Source: Rivihabitans pingtungensis
GTDB taxonomy: Bacteria > Pseudomonadota > Gammaproteobacteria > Burkholderiales > Aquaspirillaceae
Length of the DNA stretch: 64,000 nt
Reading direction: 5' to 3'
Assembly: GCF_003201855.1 (NCBI RefSeq)
Contig: NZ_QJKI01000013.1
Location: 1 to 64,000, forward strand
The translations under genes were made by a program, and so were the position numbers. How positions within the stretch are numbered: position 1 is the stretch's first letter; every line of letters starts with the position of its first letter. Shown here one piece after another: positions 46,400 to 55,260 of the stretch. Under the pieces are notes generated by a model, which saw only the letters and a list, made by a program, of their open reading frames with translations, ran no database searches and had not been told where the DNA came from.

Positions 46400-47311
46400 T
46401 CAAGTCAGCACAAAATCCTTTGCCGCTGGCATGTCCGGCAATGTCGCTTCGCCTAGCATTTCGCGCAGGGTGCGCTCGATGGTGATGGACAGCGCATCCA
46501 GCGGCAGGTCGTTCTCGGCGTTGCCAAAGGGTTCTTCGATTTCGCTGAGCAGGGTTTCCTGGGCAAAAAAGGTGTATGAAACAAACGCCGTCACCAGCGG
46601 GGTCATCCAGCCCAGGGTGTCCACCAGGCCAAACGGCAGCAGCAGGCAGTACACGCCGACGGTGCGATACAAAATCACCGTGTAGGCAAACGGAATCGGG
46701 CTGCTGACAATGCGCTCGCAGCCGCCCTGCACCTGATTGAGGCCAGACAGCGCGTCTTCCATCTTGGCGGCCAACACCGGTTGCAGATGGCCGGCGCGGC
46801 GTTGTTCATGCAGCCATTGCCCCAGCCACACCACAATCAGCGTGGGCGGATAGTGGGCCTCGCGCATCCGCGCCAGCAGCTCGGCTGGCAGCAGCGCCGC
46901 CAGTTCGCGTTCCACCGGCACCCGGCGCAGATAGCCGCGCAGGGCGTGGATAAAGGCAATCTGCCCATACACAAACGGCCGCACATCCACCTGCTTGTCC
47001 AGCAGGCTCAAGGCCTGGCGGGTGAGCGTGCGGCATTCGTTCAGCCCTTGCCCCCAGAATTTGCGCGCTTCCCAGTAGCGGTCGTAGCTGGCTGAGTTGC
47101 GAAACCCCAAAAAAATCGCCAGGGCAATGCCCACCAGGGTGAACGGCATCGGGGTGAGCGGGGTTTTCCAGCCCAGCACCGTGCCGTGACTGGTGGTGAT
47201 GATGGTTGCCAAGGCGGTGACCAGGCCCAGTTGCGGCAGGATGCTGGGCAGCACCGAGCCGCGCCGCGCAAACAAAATGGCCAGCCAGTGCGGGCGGGGG
47301 CGAATAATCAT
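46400..47311 (-). CDS. Bestrophin-family (UPF0187/YneE) channel protein
   Basis: The 303-residue protein shows the bacterial bestrophin pattern: MIIRPRPHWLAILFARRGSV, helices near 25-60 and 205-240, GIALAIFLGFRNSASYDRYW (the conserved R-x-x-x-x-Y-D-R-(Y/F)-W region), and IPFAYTVILYRTVGVYCLLLP. Family members form pentameric ion channels in the inner membrane; bacterial homologues conduct cations. No regulatory partner is adjacent. Confidence 0.9.
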   Translation of the reverse strand: MIIRPRPHWLAILFARRGSVLPSILPQLGLVTALATIITTSHGTVLGWKTPLTPMPFTLVGIALAIFLGFRNSASYDRYWEARKFWGQGLNECRTLTRQALSLLDKQVDVRPFVYGQIAFIHALRGYLRRVPVERELAALLPAELLARMREAHYPPTLIVVWLGQWLHEQRRAGHLQPVLAAKMEDALSGLNQVQGGCERIVSSPIPFAYTVILYRTVGVYCLLLPFGLVDTLGWMTPLVTAFVSYTFFAQETLLSEIEEPFGNAENDLPLDALSITIERTLREMLGEATLPDMPAAKDFVLT

Positions 47312-47366
47312 GACTTTGGCTTGAAAAAAATAAAACGCGCAGTGTAAGCGGCAGGGCGTGACATGC

Positions 47367-48077
47367 TCAACCGCCGCAGGGCCAGCCCAGTTGAGAAAAA
47401 TCTTCAGCGGTCAATTCGCGCCATTGGCCAGGGGCCAGATTCGCGGGTAAGGCCAGCTCACCCATCGCCTCGCGGTGCAGGGCGTCCACCCGGTTGCCGG
47501 CGGCGGCCACCATGCGCTTGACCTGATGGTATTTGCCTTCGCCAATGGTCAGCAGCAGGGTGTGGCTGTCGCGCGCGGCGCAGGCCAGCGCCGCCAGCGG
47601 GGCTGGCTCGTCGTGCAGTTGCACGCCCTGGCGCAAGGCGGTCAGCTGGGTGTCGTCCAGCGGATGGCGCACGCTGACGGCGTAGGTTTTGGGCACATGC
47701 CGGCGTGGCGAGGTGAAGTGATGAATAAACTGGCCGTCGTCCGACAGCAGCAGCAAGCCGGTGGTGTCGGCATCCAGCCGGCCCACCGGTTGCACGCCAC
47801 GTTCGACATACGGCGCGGGCAGCAGGCGCAACACCGGCAGGTGGTGTTGCGGCGCGCGCGAGCATTCATAGCCGGTGGGTTTGTTCAGCAGCAGATACAC
47901 CTTGCTGGCCGCCTGCCAGGGGTGTCCATCCACCCAGAAGGCCAGATCGGCGCTGACCGGGGTTTTCGGGTTCAGGCATGGGCCCGCGGCCAGCGCCACG
48001 CGGCCGGCCTCAATCAGCGCCCGGCAGGCTTTGCGGCTGCCAAAGCCCTGGCTGTGCAGCAGTCTTTCCAGTTCCAT
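47367..48077 (-). CDS. rsuA: 16S rRNA pseudouridine(516) synthase RsuA
   Basis: The 236-residue enzyme has an N-terminal S4 RNA-binding domain (LERLLHSQGFGSRKACRALI) and the RsuA/RluB catalytic domain, with the key Asp in the motif VGRLDADTTGLLLLSDDG. KTYAVSV and EGKYHQVKRMVAAAGNRV follow. It converts U516 of 16S rRNA to pseudouridine. The start at 48077 gives the standard S4 start; the open frame extends upstream without similarity. It lies 61 bases after the RBBP9-type hydrolase gene. Confidence 0.92.
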   Translation of the reverse strand: MELERLLHSQGFGSRKACRALIEAGRVALAAGPCLNPKTPVSADLAFWVDGHPWQAASKVYLLLNKPTGYECSRAPQHHLPVLRLLPAPYVERGVQPVGRLDADTTGLLLLSDDGQFIHHFTSPRRHVPKTYAVSVRHPLDDTQLTALRQGVQLHDEPAPLAALACAARDSHTLLLTIGEGKYHQVKRMVAAAGNRVDALHREAMGELALPANLAPGQWRELTAEDFSQLGWPCGG

Positions 48078-48138
48078 GGCCGGCAGCATAGCGCAGATTG
48101 GCCGCGCGTGCCGAGCGGGTGCGCTGGCTTGGCGGCGC

Positions 48139-48717
48139 TCAGGGTTGCGCCAGCGGCAGGGTGGCCAGCCAGTCGGCCAGCGCCGCCAGGCCTTCTGGCC
48201 AGGGGCCAAAGCCGGCGTCGGTGTTGATATGGCCGGCGGCATGCAGCACGGTCAGCGCGCTGCCCCATTGGCGGGCCAAGGCATCGGCGCGCGCGGCGGC
48301 GCAGTAGGGGTCGTTGTCGCTGGCGATGATCTGGCTGGCAAACGGCAGCGGCGCGCGCGGCAGCGGGGCAAAGCCGGCCACGGCGGGCGGGGCGTCGGCG
48401 CGTTCGGTGTCGGCCGGGGCCACCAGCCAGGCGGCGGCCACCCGCGCGGCGCTGTCCGGGTGTTGCGCCGCCCAGTGGGCGGTGGTGGCGCAGCCCAGGC
48501 TGTGCGCCACCAGCAACACCGGTCGATCCGCCGCGCGCACGGCGGCGTCCAGCGTGGCCACCCAGTCGGCGCGGCTGGGCGTCAGCCAGTCGGCTTGCTG
48601 TAGCCGCTGCCAGGCCGGATGGGCGTCTTGCCAGCGGCTTTGCCAGTGTTCGGGGCCAGAGTTTTGCCAGCCGGGGACGACCAGCACATGGTAGCGCTCA
48701 AAAATCGGGGAGGTCAT
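48139..48717 (-). CDS. RBBP9/YdeN-type alpha/beta serine hydrolase
   Basis: The 192-residue protein reads VLVVPGWQNSGPEHWQSRWQ at the N-terminus. The nucleophile elbow is AHSLGC near 71-76, the catalytic Asp is probably in SDNDPYC, and the His is in AAGHINTDAGFGPWP. These are the marks of the YdeN/RBBP9 group of small serine hydrolases. Natural substrate is unknown. It probably heads a two-gene unit with rsuA. Confidence 0.88.
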   Translation of the reverse strand: MTSPIFERYHVLVVPGWQNSGPEHWQSRWQDAHPAWQRLQQADWLTPSRADWVATLDAAVRAADRPVLLVAHSLGCATTAHWAAQHPDSAARVAAAWLVAPADTERADAPPAVAGFAPLPRAPLPFASQIIASDNDPYCAAARADALARQWGSALTVLHAAGHINTDAGFGPWPEGLAALADWLATLPLAQP

Positions 48718-48862
48718 GACTTGCCTTTACACGGGCCGCCCTGGCGCGCGGCCAGGCGGCAATCGGAAAAAACCATTGCCACAGCATGCCAGAAAGCCGC
48801 TGGCGCGCCCATCGCCGTCAGGCGCGCTCACCACAGCGCGCAGACACGGCCGGCGGGTGGTG

Positions 48863-49879
48863 TTAGCGACTGGTGGCCTGCGGCCGGCTGTGCAGCGGGC
48901 CCACCCAGCGGCCTTGCAGGCCATCGCAGCCGGCTTGCCCGGCCAGCTCGGCGTGGCGGGCGGTGTCCACGCCTTCGGCGATCACCTGGCAGCCGGCGGC
49001 GTGCAGGATGCCCACCGCGCGCGGCAAGGCGTCGCGCGCCGCCGGGTGCGACAAGGCGCGATGCAGCAAGCGTTCGTGCAGTTTGACCGCGTCCGGCTCC
49101 AGCAACCACACGCGCGGCAGACTGAGTTCGGACGCGCCAAAGTCGTCCAGCGCCAGCTTGAAGCCAAAGCGCCGGTAGCTGTCCATGCAGCGTTGCAGGC
49201 GCAGCAAATCGACTTCCGCGTCTTCGACAATTTCCAGCGTCAGCTGTGAGGGGCGCAAGCCCAGCTCGGCAATCGCCTCGGCAAAAAATTCGCCATGGCC
49301 GTCGGGCAGGTTGATCAGATGCAGCGCGTGCACATTCAGATGCAGCGCGGCGTCCGGCTGGCCGTGGCGCACAAAGTTCAGACAGTGGGTGACCCGGCAC
49401 AGTCGGTCCAGCAGCACGGTGCGCGATGGCGCGCGCTCGACGGCAAACAGCAGCGGCGGCGCCACGCTGTGGCCGGCCGGGCCAGTGATGCGCAGTTGTG
49501 CTTTATAGGCAAACGGCGTGGCCGCGCCCGGCGCCAGAATCGGGGCAAACTGGCTGCTCAGCCGCCATTCATCAAAACTAGCCACCACTTGCTGTTGCGG
49601 CGTCAGCCGCAGGCTGTCGGCCGGGTGGCCGGCGGCGACAAAGCGGGCGTTGAAATGCGCCAACTGCGGATCGTGGCTGACCGCCTTGCGCCGGCCGGGA
49701 CGGCCAGGCGCAGCCGGCGGCGGGGCCACCGGTTTGGGCGGCGCTGGCGGGCGCGGCGCGTATTGCGCCATCAGACTGGGGTCGAGCAGGGCCAGCAAAG
49801 GCATGCGCGCCGGCCGCCCTGTCACGGGCTGCGCGCCGTCGGGCAGCGAAGCATCGGAAGAAACAGACGGAACAGACAT
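48863..49879 (-). CDS. Degenerate EAL-domain protein
   Basis: The 338-residue protein has a Pro/Ala-rich N-terminus (about 1-65) and an EAL-type fold from about 105. The signature EAL position reads YKAQLRI (residues 125-131), so the metal-binding Glu is Lys. LNVHALHLINL, LTLEIVEDAEVD, LALDDFGASELSL, KLHERLL and AEGVDT correspond to the other EAL motifs. Loss of the first Glu suggests it does not hydrolyse cyclic di-GMP and acts instead as a receptor or protein partner. Start: ATG 49879; an in-frame GTG at 49885 is an alternative. Confidence 0.8.
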   Translation of the reverse strand: MSVPSVSSDASLPDGAQPVTGRPARMPLLALLDPSLMAQYAPRPPAPPKPVAPPPAAPGRPGRRKAVSHDPQLAHFNARFVAAGHPADSLRLTPQQQVVASFDEWRLSSQFAPILAPGAATPFAYKAQLRITGPAGHSVAPPLLFAVERAPSRTVLLDRLCRVTHCLNFVRHGQPDAALHLNVHALHLINLPDGHGEFFAEAIAELGLRPSQLTLEIVEDAEVDLLRLQRCMDSYRRFGFKLALDDFGASELSLPRVWLLEPDAVKLHERLLHRALSHPAARDALPRAVGILHAAGCQVIAEGVDTARHAELAGQAGCDGLQGRWVGPLHSRPQATSR

Positions 49880-49996
49880 GACCACACGCCAGAGTAAGAA
49901 CCCAAAGAAGGCTTCACTATACGGGTGCGGCTTTAGTTCTTTTAAGAATCAAATTGACGGTTTAAATTCCAAATCAATCTAATTGGAGCCTCGCCA

Positions 49997-50194
49997 TCAC
50001 ATGCGGCTGTTCCAGTTATGAATCGCTTCTTTTTTATTAGCCGCCTGGGCAGCGATGGTGCTGCATGTGCCTTGCTTGGGGTAACGCGAGCATTGCACCC
50101 AAAAACGGCGCGAGCCAGCTTTCACCAGCTCGGCCGGTTGGCCGCAGCGCGGGCAGGGTTTCAGGGCGGAAGAATCGGCGGGGGTCTGGCTCAT
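49997..50194 (-). CDS. Small Lar-like zinc-ribbon protein
   Basis: The 65-residue protein reads LKPCPRCGQPAELVKAGSRR, then FWVQCSRYPKQG and KKEAIHNWNSRM. The CPxCG pair, the aromatic-x-V-x-C block and the EAIxxWN ending are the pattern of Lar-type restriction-alleviation and similar zinc-ribbon proteins, often phage-borne. The second CxxC is incomplete (C then Y-P). The start at 50194 has AGGA upstream. It stands alone beside the hairpin elements, so phage or island origin is possible. Confidence 0.65.
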   Translation of the reverse strand: MSQTPADSSALKPCPRCGQPAELVKAGSRRFWVQCSRYPKQGTCSTIAAQAANKKEAIHNWNSRM

Positions 50195-50312
50195 GCGGGC
50201 ATCCTGCGGGCAAAACGCCATGATAGCAGCCAGGGCCAGCAGGCTCTGCCGCGCGGGCAAGAGCCACACGCCACCCTCCCAAAAGATATTGGGAGTAACG
50301 CTGAGTCGAGTG

Positions 50313-50427
50313 CGGAAGCGCTTACACAATGCAGCGAAGCGATCCTGGCTAGGTGTGTGATCGGAGATAGTACAAGTCGTACGGCAAGGTCACACAACGA
50401 CGCCAGACGGGTTTTGTTAGCGGCGCT
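50313..50427. repeat. Stop-codon hairpin element, unit 1
   Basis: The left arm GAAGCGCTTACACAATGC pairs imperfectly with the right arm GGGTTTTGTTAGCGGCGCTT. Inside are GCGATCCTGGCTAGG, AGTACAAGTCGTACGGCAAG and AACGACGCCAGA, the same landmarks as unit 2. Stem bases differ from unit 2. Confidence 0.75.
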
Positions 50428-50430
50428 TAG

Positions 50431-50540
50431 AGCCGCTAACAAAACCCAGCGCAGCGATCCTGGCTAGGCGCACGACCGCAGACAGTACAAGCAGTACGGC
50501 AAGGTCGGGCAACGACGCCAGGAGGGTTTTGTTAGCCGCT
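50431..50540. repeat. Stop-codon hairpin element, unit 2
   Basis: AGCCGCTAACAAAACCC (50431-50447) and GGGTTTTGTTAGCCGCT (50524-50540) are 17-base inverted ends with one mismatch. Nested inside are TCCTGGC (50458-50464) and GCCAGGA (50517-50523), so the whole unit can fold into one long stem. The adjoining arms of units 1 and 2 form a further hairpin (50409-50447). The bioF stop codon begins two bases after the end. Confidence 0.85.
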
Positions 50541-50541
50541 C

Positions 50542-51699
50542 TTAGCTGGCGGCCAGCTCGCGCAGCGCATCCGCCAGCCGAACAATATCCTGCGGCTGGT
50601 GGGCGGCGGAGAGGGCAATGCGCAGCCGCGCCGAGCCGGGCGGCACAGTGGGCGGGCGAATGGCCGGCACCCAGATGCCGCGTGCGCGCAGCCCGGCCGA
50701 CACCGCCAGCGCTTCGGCGTTGCCGCCAATCAGCAGCGGCTGAATCGGCGTGTCCGACGGCAGCAGGGTCCACGGCAAGCCCGCCAGTTGGTGCTTGAGC
50801 TCGGCCATGCGGGCACGCAGCGCGGCGCGGCGCTCGGGCTCGTCGGCCATCAGTCGCAGGCTGGCCTGTACGGTGTGCGCCAGCAGCGGCGAAGTGCTGG
50901 TGGTGAAGATAAACGGCCGCGCGCTGTTCACCAGCCAGTCAATCACCACGGCATGCGCCGCCACCGCCGCGCCGGCCACCCCGGCCGCCTTGCCCAGCGT
51001 CACCATCTGGATCAGCCGCTCGCTGTGCAAGCCGGCCTCGACCACACTGCCACGCCCCTCGCCCAGCACGCCAAAGCCGTGGGCGTCGTCCACATACAGC
51101 CAGGCGTCAAAGCGCTCGGCCAGCGCCAGCAGCGCCGCCAGCGGCGCGCAGTCGCCATCCATGCTGTACACCGCATCCACGGCAATCAGCTTGGTCGGCG
51201 CGGTGCTGGCCGCCAGCAGGCGCTCCAGCTGGGCCAGGTCATGGTGGGCAAAGCGTTTGAATTCGGCGCGCGACAACAGGCAGGCGTCGTTCAGCGAGGC
51301 GTGGTTCAGCCGGTCGGCAAACACCGCGTCGCCCCGGCCCACCAGGGCGGTGATCACCGCCAGATTGGCCTGATAGCCGCTGGAAAACAACAACGCCGCC
51401 GGCAGGCGCAGCCAGTCGGCCAGCGCCTGCTCCAGCGCGGCGTGGGCGGTGCTGTGCCCGGCCACCAGGTGCGAGGCGCCGCCGCCCACGCCCCAGCGCA
51501 AGGCGCCATCGCGGGCGGCGGCCACCAGCGCCGGGTGATTGGCCAGGCCCAGATAGTCATTGCTGGCAAAGGCCAAGTAGTCGCGGCCGTCGATGCTTAC
51601 GTGCGGGCCTTGCGGGCTGTCCAGCACAGGGCAGCGCCGGCGGCGGTGGTCGCCGTCCAGCGCGGCCAGCTTGTCTTGCAGTTGCGCGATCAGCCGCAT
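50542..51699 (-). CDS. bioF: 8-amino-7-oxononanoate synthase
   Basis: The 385-residue PLP enzyme of the alpha-oxoamine synthase family shows YLAFASNDYLGLANHPALVA, GGGASHLVAGHSTAHAALEQ, VDDAHGFGVLGEGRGS and the PLP-lysine region VTLGKAAGVAGAAV. It condenses pimeloyl-ACP (or CoA) with alanine in biotin synthesis. Its ATG is one base beyond the bioB stop, so bioB-bioF form an operon. The stop codon touches the hairpin element at 50431-50540. Confidence 0.96.
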   Translation of the reverse strand: MRLIAQLQDKLAALDGDHRRRRCPVLDSPQGPHVSIDGRDYLAFASNDYLGLANHPALVAAARDGALRWGVGGGASHLVAGHSTAHAALEQALADWLRLPAALLFSSGYQANLAVITALVGRGDAVFADRLNHASLNDACLLSRAEFKRFAHHDLAQLERLLAASTAPTKLIAVDAVYSMDGDCAPLAALLALAERFDAWLYVDDAHGFGVLGEGRGSVVEAGLHSERLIQMVTLGKAAGVAGAAVAAHAVVIDWLVNSARPFIFTTSTSPLLAHTVQASLRLMADEPERRAALRARMAELKHQLAGLPWTLLPSDTPIQPLLIGGNAEALAVSAGLRARGIWVPAIRPPTVPPGSARLRIALSAAHQPQDIVRLADALRELAAS

Positions 51700-51700
51700 A

Positions 51701-52687
51701 TCACAGCGGCAACAGATCGAGCTTGCTCATCAGCGCGCGGTCGCGGTCCACTTCCGGGTTGCCGGTGGTCAGCAGCTTGTCGCCGTAAAAAATCGAATTG
51801 GCCCCAGCCATAAAGCACAGCGCCTGCACCGCTTCCGGCATGTCGCGGCGGCCGGCGGACAGGCGGATATAGCTGTGCGGCAGGGTCAGCCGGGCCACGG
51901 CGATGGTGCGCACAAATTCGGTCCAGTCCAGCGCGTCGGCGTCGTCCAGCGGCGTGCCTTCTACCTTCACCAGGCTGTTCATCGGCACCGATTCCGGTTG
52001 CGGGCTGAGGTTGGCCAGTTGGGCAATCAGGCCGGCGCGGTCGCGGCGGGTTTCTTTCATGCCGACAATGCCGCCACAGCACACGCTCAGCCCGGCGGCG
52101 CGCACCTTGCCCAGGGTGTCCAGGCGGTCTTGGTAGTCGCGGGTGGAGATAATGTCGGCGTATTTGTCCGGCGCGGTGTCCAGATTATGGTTGTAGTAAT
52201 CCAGCCCGGCGTCTTTGAGCTTTTCGGCCTGGCCGTTTTGCAGCAGGCCAAAGGTGGCGCAGGTTTCCAGGCCCATGGCTTTCACTTCGCGGATCATCTC
52301 CAGCGTGGCGTCCAGGTCGGCGTCCTTGGGGCCGCGCCAGGCGGCGCCCATGCAAAAGCGGCCGGCGCCATTGTCTTTGGCGGCGCGCGCGGCGCTGAGC
52401 ACCTCGTTCACCGTCATCATCGGCTGGTTTTCTACCGGGGTGTCGTGGTGGGCCGACTGCGGACAGTAGCCGCAGTCTTCCGGACAGCCGCCGGTCTTGA
52501 TCGACACCAGGGTGGACAATTGAATGCGCTGCGGGTCGAAATGCTCGCGGTGCAGCGCGGCGGCGCGAAACACCAAATCCAGAAACGGCAGGCTGTACAG
52601 CGCCTCGATTTCGTCCACGGTCCAGGTGGCGGATTCCGGGTGCGGGGTGGGGCGGGCGTGAAAGGCAATCGGGGCAGAAGCGTTCAT
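51701..52687 (-). CDS. bioB: Biotin synthase
   Basis: The 328-residue radical-SAM enzyme carries [14 protein letters not shown], whose three cysteines hold the [4Fe-4S] cluster. [27 protein letters not shown] and [10 protein letters not shown] supply the ligands of the auxiliary [2Fe-2S] cluster and active site. It inserts sulfur into dethiobiotin. The start at 52687 ([13 protein letters not shown]) is preferred over 52771 because family similarity begins there. It is divergent from comF with a 74-base spacer. bioA and bioD are not in the window. Confidence 0.96.
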   Translation of the reverse strand: MNASAPIAFHARPTPHPESATWTVDEIEALYSLPFLDLVFRAAALHREHFDPQRIQLSTLVSIKTGGCPEDCGYCPQSAHHDTPVENQPMMTVNEVLSAARAAKDNGAGRFCMGAAWRGPKDADLDATLEMIREVKAMGLETCATFGLLQNGQAEKLKDAGLDYYNHNLDTAPDKYADIISTRDYQDRLDTLGKVRAAGLSVCCGGIVGMKETRRDRAGLIAQLANLSPQPESVPMNSLVKVEGTPLDDADALDWTEFVRTIAVARLTLPHSYIRLSAGRRDMPEAVQALCFMAGANSIFYGDKLLTTGNPEVDRDRALMSKLDLLPL

Positions 52688-52761
52688 GAGCGGCTCGTGG
52701 CAAGATGACAAAAGCGTGGGCTGCCGGGTGGCAGCCGTCACCATGGTGGGAGCTTTGCCTG

Positions 52762-53466
52762 ATGCTGTCAAATTTATACCGCTATTTTTTGAACAGCGCT
52801 GCCCGCCTCAGCCAGCATTGCGTGCTGTGCGGCGTCGGCGGCCAAGGTTGGCTGTGCCCGCCTTGCCGCGCCGACCTGCCCCGGCTGGCCGCTGGGCGCT
52901 GCCCGCGTTGCGCGACGCCGGGGCGGCAGGGCGCGCTGTGTGCCGCCTGTCGGCAGTCGCCGCCGCCGTGGCAGGCGCTGCATGTGGCGCATCCTTATGC
53001 CTGGCCGCTGGATGCGCTGTTGCATGCGTTCAAGTATCGCCAGCAACTGGCGCTGGCGCGACCCTTGGCCGAGCTGATGGCGGAAGGCGTCCGCCACGCG
53101 CCGCGCCCGGACTGGCTGGCGCCGATTCCGCTCAGCGCCGCGCGGCTGCGCGAGCGCGGGTTTAATCAAAGTGAGGAACTCGCCCGCCAGTTGGGTAAAA
53201 TACTGCGGCTGCCTTGCCAGGCCGACACGCTGTTGCGCACGCGCGACACCCCGGCGCAGGCCGGGCTGAACCGCGCTGGCCGCTTGCACAATCTGGCCGG
53301 CGCCTTTGCCGTCAATCGGCCGGTCGAGGGCCGTTTTATCGTGCTGATCGACGATGTGAGCACCACCGGCGCCACACTGGCCGAGGCGGCGCAAAGCCTT
53401 GCCAGGCAAGGCGCGAGACGGGTCGAGGCCTGGGCGCTGATGAAGGCGTTGACACACGGCGCTTGA
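52762..53466 (+). CDS. comF: ComF-family phosphoribosyltransferase-like protein
   Basis: The 234-residue protein has an N-terminal double zinc ribbon ([20 protein letters not shown], then [20 protein letters not shown]). The phosphoribosyltransferase-type domain has [20 protein letters not shown] and the PRPP motif [16 protein letters not shown]. ComF/GntX members support DNA uptake in competent bacteria. The start at 52762 has GGGAG upstream. No other competence genes are adjacent, though pilT lies 8.6 kb away. Confidence 0.88.
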   Translation: MLSNLYRYFLNSAARLSQHCVLCGVGGQGWLCPPCRADLPRLAAGRCPRCATPGRQGALCAACRQSPPPWQALHVAHPYAWPLDALLHAFKYRQQLALARPLAELMAEGVRHAPRPDWLAPIPLSAARLRERGFNQSEELARQLGKILRLPCQADTLLRTRDTPAQAGLNRAGRLHNLAGAFAVNRPVEGRFIVLIDDVSTTGATLAEAAQSLARQGARRVEAWALMKALTHGA

Positions 53467-53518
53467 CTAACTTGTTGATCCCGCGGAATAATCCGTCGCA
53501 ACCAAAGTTTTTGACCAA

Positions 53519-53983
53519 ATGTTTACAGTCGTTTTGTACCAGCCGGAGATTCCGCCCAACACCGGGAACGTGATTCGTTTATGTGCCAACACCGGCTGCG
53601 AGCTGCATTTGGTCAAGCCGCTTGGCTTTCCGCTGGACGACGCCAGAATGCGTCGCGCCGGCCTCGATTATCACGAGTTTGCCACCCTGGTGGTGCATGA
53701 AAGCTGGGCGGAGTGTGTGGCGGCCTTGGCCGGAAGGCGCATTTTCGCCGCCACCACACGGGGCGCTGTTCGCCCCGATCAGGCTGCGTTTCAACCGGAC
53801 GACGTCTTGTTGTTCGGCCCGGAAACCCGGGGCCTGCCCACCGACGTGCTGGCGGGCATCCCGCCGGAACGCTGCCTGCGCCTGCCGATGCGACCGGACA
53901 ACCGCAGCATGAATCTGTCCAACGCCGTGGCCGTCACCGTCTTTGAAGCGTGGCGGCAACACGGATTCGCCGGCGGCGTGTAA
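53519..53983 (+). CDS. trmL: tRNA (cytidine(34)-2'-O)-methyltransferase TrmL
   Basis: This 154-residue minimal SPOUT methyltransferase starts MFTVVLYQPEIPPNTGNVIR (motif 1 with NTGN). It continues with LLFGPETRGLP (motif 2) and RLPMRPDNRSMNLSNAVAV (motif 3, SAM-binding knot). It methylates the 2'-OH of the wobble base in leucine tRNAs. The length is typical. It lies 52 bases after comF and may be co-transcribed. Confidence 0.95.
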   Translation: MFTVVLYQPEIPPNTGNVIRLCANTGCELHLVKPLGFPLDDARMRRAGLDYHEFATLVVHESWAECVAALAGRRIFAATTRGAVRPDQAAFQPDDVLLFGPETRGLPTDVLAGIPPERCLRLPMRPDNRSMNLSNAVAVTVFEAWRQHGFAGGV

Positions 53984-54193
53984 CCGCGCCGACCTCTCTT
54001 TACAGGTCCAGGATGTGCTTTACAGACGCGCCATCGCGACAGGCGCGCGCTGCGTCACACCCTGCGTGCGCCCGAGCGCGACATGGCCTGGCTTCCCTGG
54101 CGACATCCCGCAGTGGATGTCGGGACGCCGTTTCTTCTGGCTGTGTCGTATCCCGAAGACGTGTTGGCACACAACAGCAAAAGGGAGCCCTAG

Positions 54194-55162
54194 ATGCAAT
54201 CTGTCCTCCGCTGGCTGTGGTTAGTGACCTTGACCGCCTTGCTGGTCGCCTGTTCGACGCCGAATCCGGCGTCTGTCAGTCACAAATCCACCTCTGGGTA
54301 TAAGTCTGCCCGCACCACGGTCCCGGTGACCAAGGGCGGCGGCTATTATAAAGACGACGGTCCCGGAGACCGCCGCCTGCCCGACAACCCGGACGCCATT
54401 CCGGACGCCGTGCCGGTCAATGAGCCCTTGCTCACCTCGGCCAATCGTCCGTATACGGTGATGGGCCAGACCTACATTCCGGAAAGCAACCAGTCCGCCT
54501 ACCGCGCCCGCGGCAAGGCCTCTTGGTATGGCAAGAAGTTCCATGGCAAGCGCACCGCCTCTGGCGAGGCGTACGACATGTACGAAATGACCGCCGCCCA
54601 CCCCACGCTGCCCATCCCCAGCTACGCCCGCATCACCAACACCAGCAATGGCCGTTCGGTGGTGGTGCGCATCAACGACCGTGGGCCGTTTCACTCGTCC
54701 CGGCTGATTGATCTGTCCTACGCCGCCGCCTACAAGCTGGGTTATGCCGGCAATGGCAGCGCCGAAGTGGTGGTCGAGCGGGTGCGTGCGGGTGATGTCG
54801 AGCCTACCGACAGCCCGGTGCGCCTGGCCAACGTCAACCCGCGTGATGACAGCGTGCGGGTGATGAACGCCAGCCTGACCGCGCCGATGTCCGGCATTGC
54901 CGACGTGGCGCGCGTGCCGCAACCGGCTGGCGCCGATGGCAGTGGCGTATGGCTGCAACTGGGCGCTTTTGGCACTGCGAGCAATGCCGAAAGCTTCCGT
55001 CAGCGCATGTTGTCGCTGGCGGCCAGCAACGACGTGGAAGGCCGCCTGGATGTGGTCAACCGCGATGGCTTGTACAAAGTGCGCATCGGCCCGTTCTCCA
55101 CCATGGCGCGCGCGCGCGATGTGGCCGATCGTTTGAACGTGCAAACCGTGGTGATGCGCTAA
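54194..55162 (+). CDS. rlpA: RlpA septal-ring lytic transglycosylase lipoprotein
   Basis: The 322-residue protein has a lipoprotein signal with lipobox LVAC (Cys20). A double-psi beta-barrel lies at about 108-200 (GKASWYGKKFHGKRTASGEA, then VVVRINDRGPFHSSRLIDLS; the Asp of NDRGPF is catalytic in the family). A C-terminal SPOR domain (about 250-320, WLQLGAFGTASNAESFRQRM) binds denuded septal glycan. It is anchored in the outer membrane and helps daughter-cell separation. AGGGAG precedes the start. The 210 bases before it hold no convincing gene. Confidence 0.93.
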   Translation: MQSVLRWLWLVTLTALLVACSTPNPASVSHKSTSGYKSARTTVPVTKGGGYYKDDGPGDRRLPDNPDAIPDAVPVNEPLLTSANRPYTVMGQTYIPESNQSAYRARGKASWYGKKFHGKRTASGEAYDMYEMTAAHPTLPIPSYARITNTSNGRSVVVRINDRGPFHSSRLIDLSYAAAYKLGYAGNGSAEVVVERVRAGDVEPTDSPVRLANVNPRDDSVRVMNASLTAPMSGIADVARVPQPAGADGSGVWLQLGAFGTASNAESFRQRMLSLAASNDVEGRLDVVNRDGLYKVRIGPFSTMARARDVADRLNVQTVVMR

Positions 55163-55181
55163 GCGTTTTGCCGCTGTGCCA

Positions 55182-55221
55182 TAAAAAAACCCGCACCTGA
55201 ATCAGGTTGCGGGTTTTTTTA
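55182..55221 (+). terminator. Bidirectional rho-independent terminator after rlpA
   Basis: AAAAAAACCCGCACCTGA pairs with TCAGGTTGCGGGTTTTTTT (one mismatch). It lies 20 bases beyond rlpA and 40 bases from the convergent purC end. Confidence 0.92.
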
Positions 55222-55226
55222 TGGTT

Positions 55227-55260
55227 GCCAGGCGGGTTTTGTCAGCGCGCTTGGCGGCGC
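55227..55260 (-). repeat. Partial stop-codon hairpin element next to purC
   Basis: GCCAGGCGGGTTTTGTCAGC, then GCGCTTGGCGGCGC parallels the right end of the 50.3-50.5 kb units (GCCAGACGGGTTTTGTTAGC, then GGCGC). The next bases, TTA, are the purC stop, as at bioF. Confidence 0.6.

Noticed and set aside
50191..50773. Short minus-strand frames reading AANKT...LARIA twice
   Set aside because: These are translations of the inverted-repeat elements, not genes; the repeated peptide simply mirrors the repeated DNA.
53984..54193. Possible small gene or RNA between trmL and rlpA
   Set aside because: Open frames exist in all plus phases but have no Shine-Dalgarno or known domain; no tRNA-like fold was evident.
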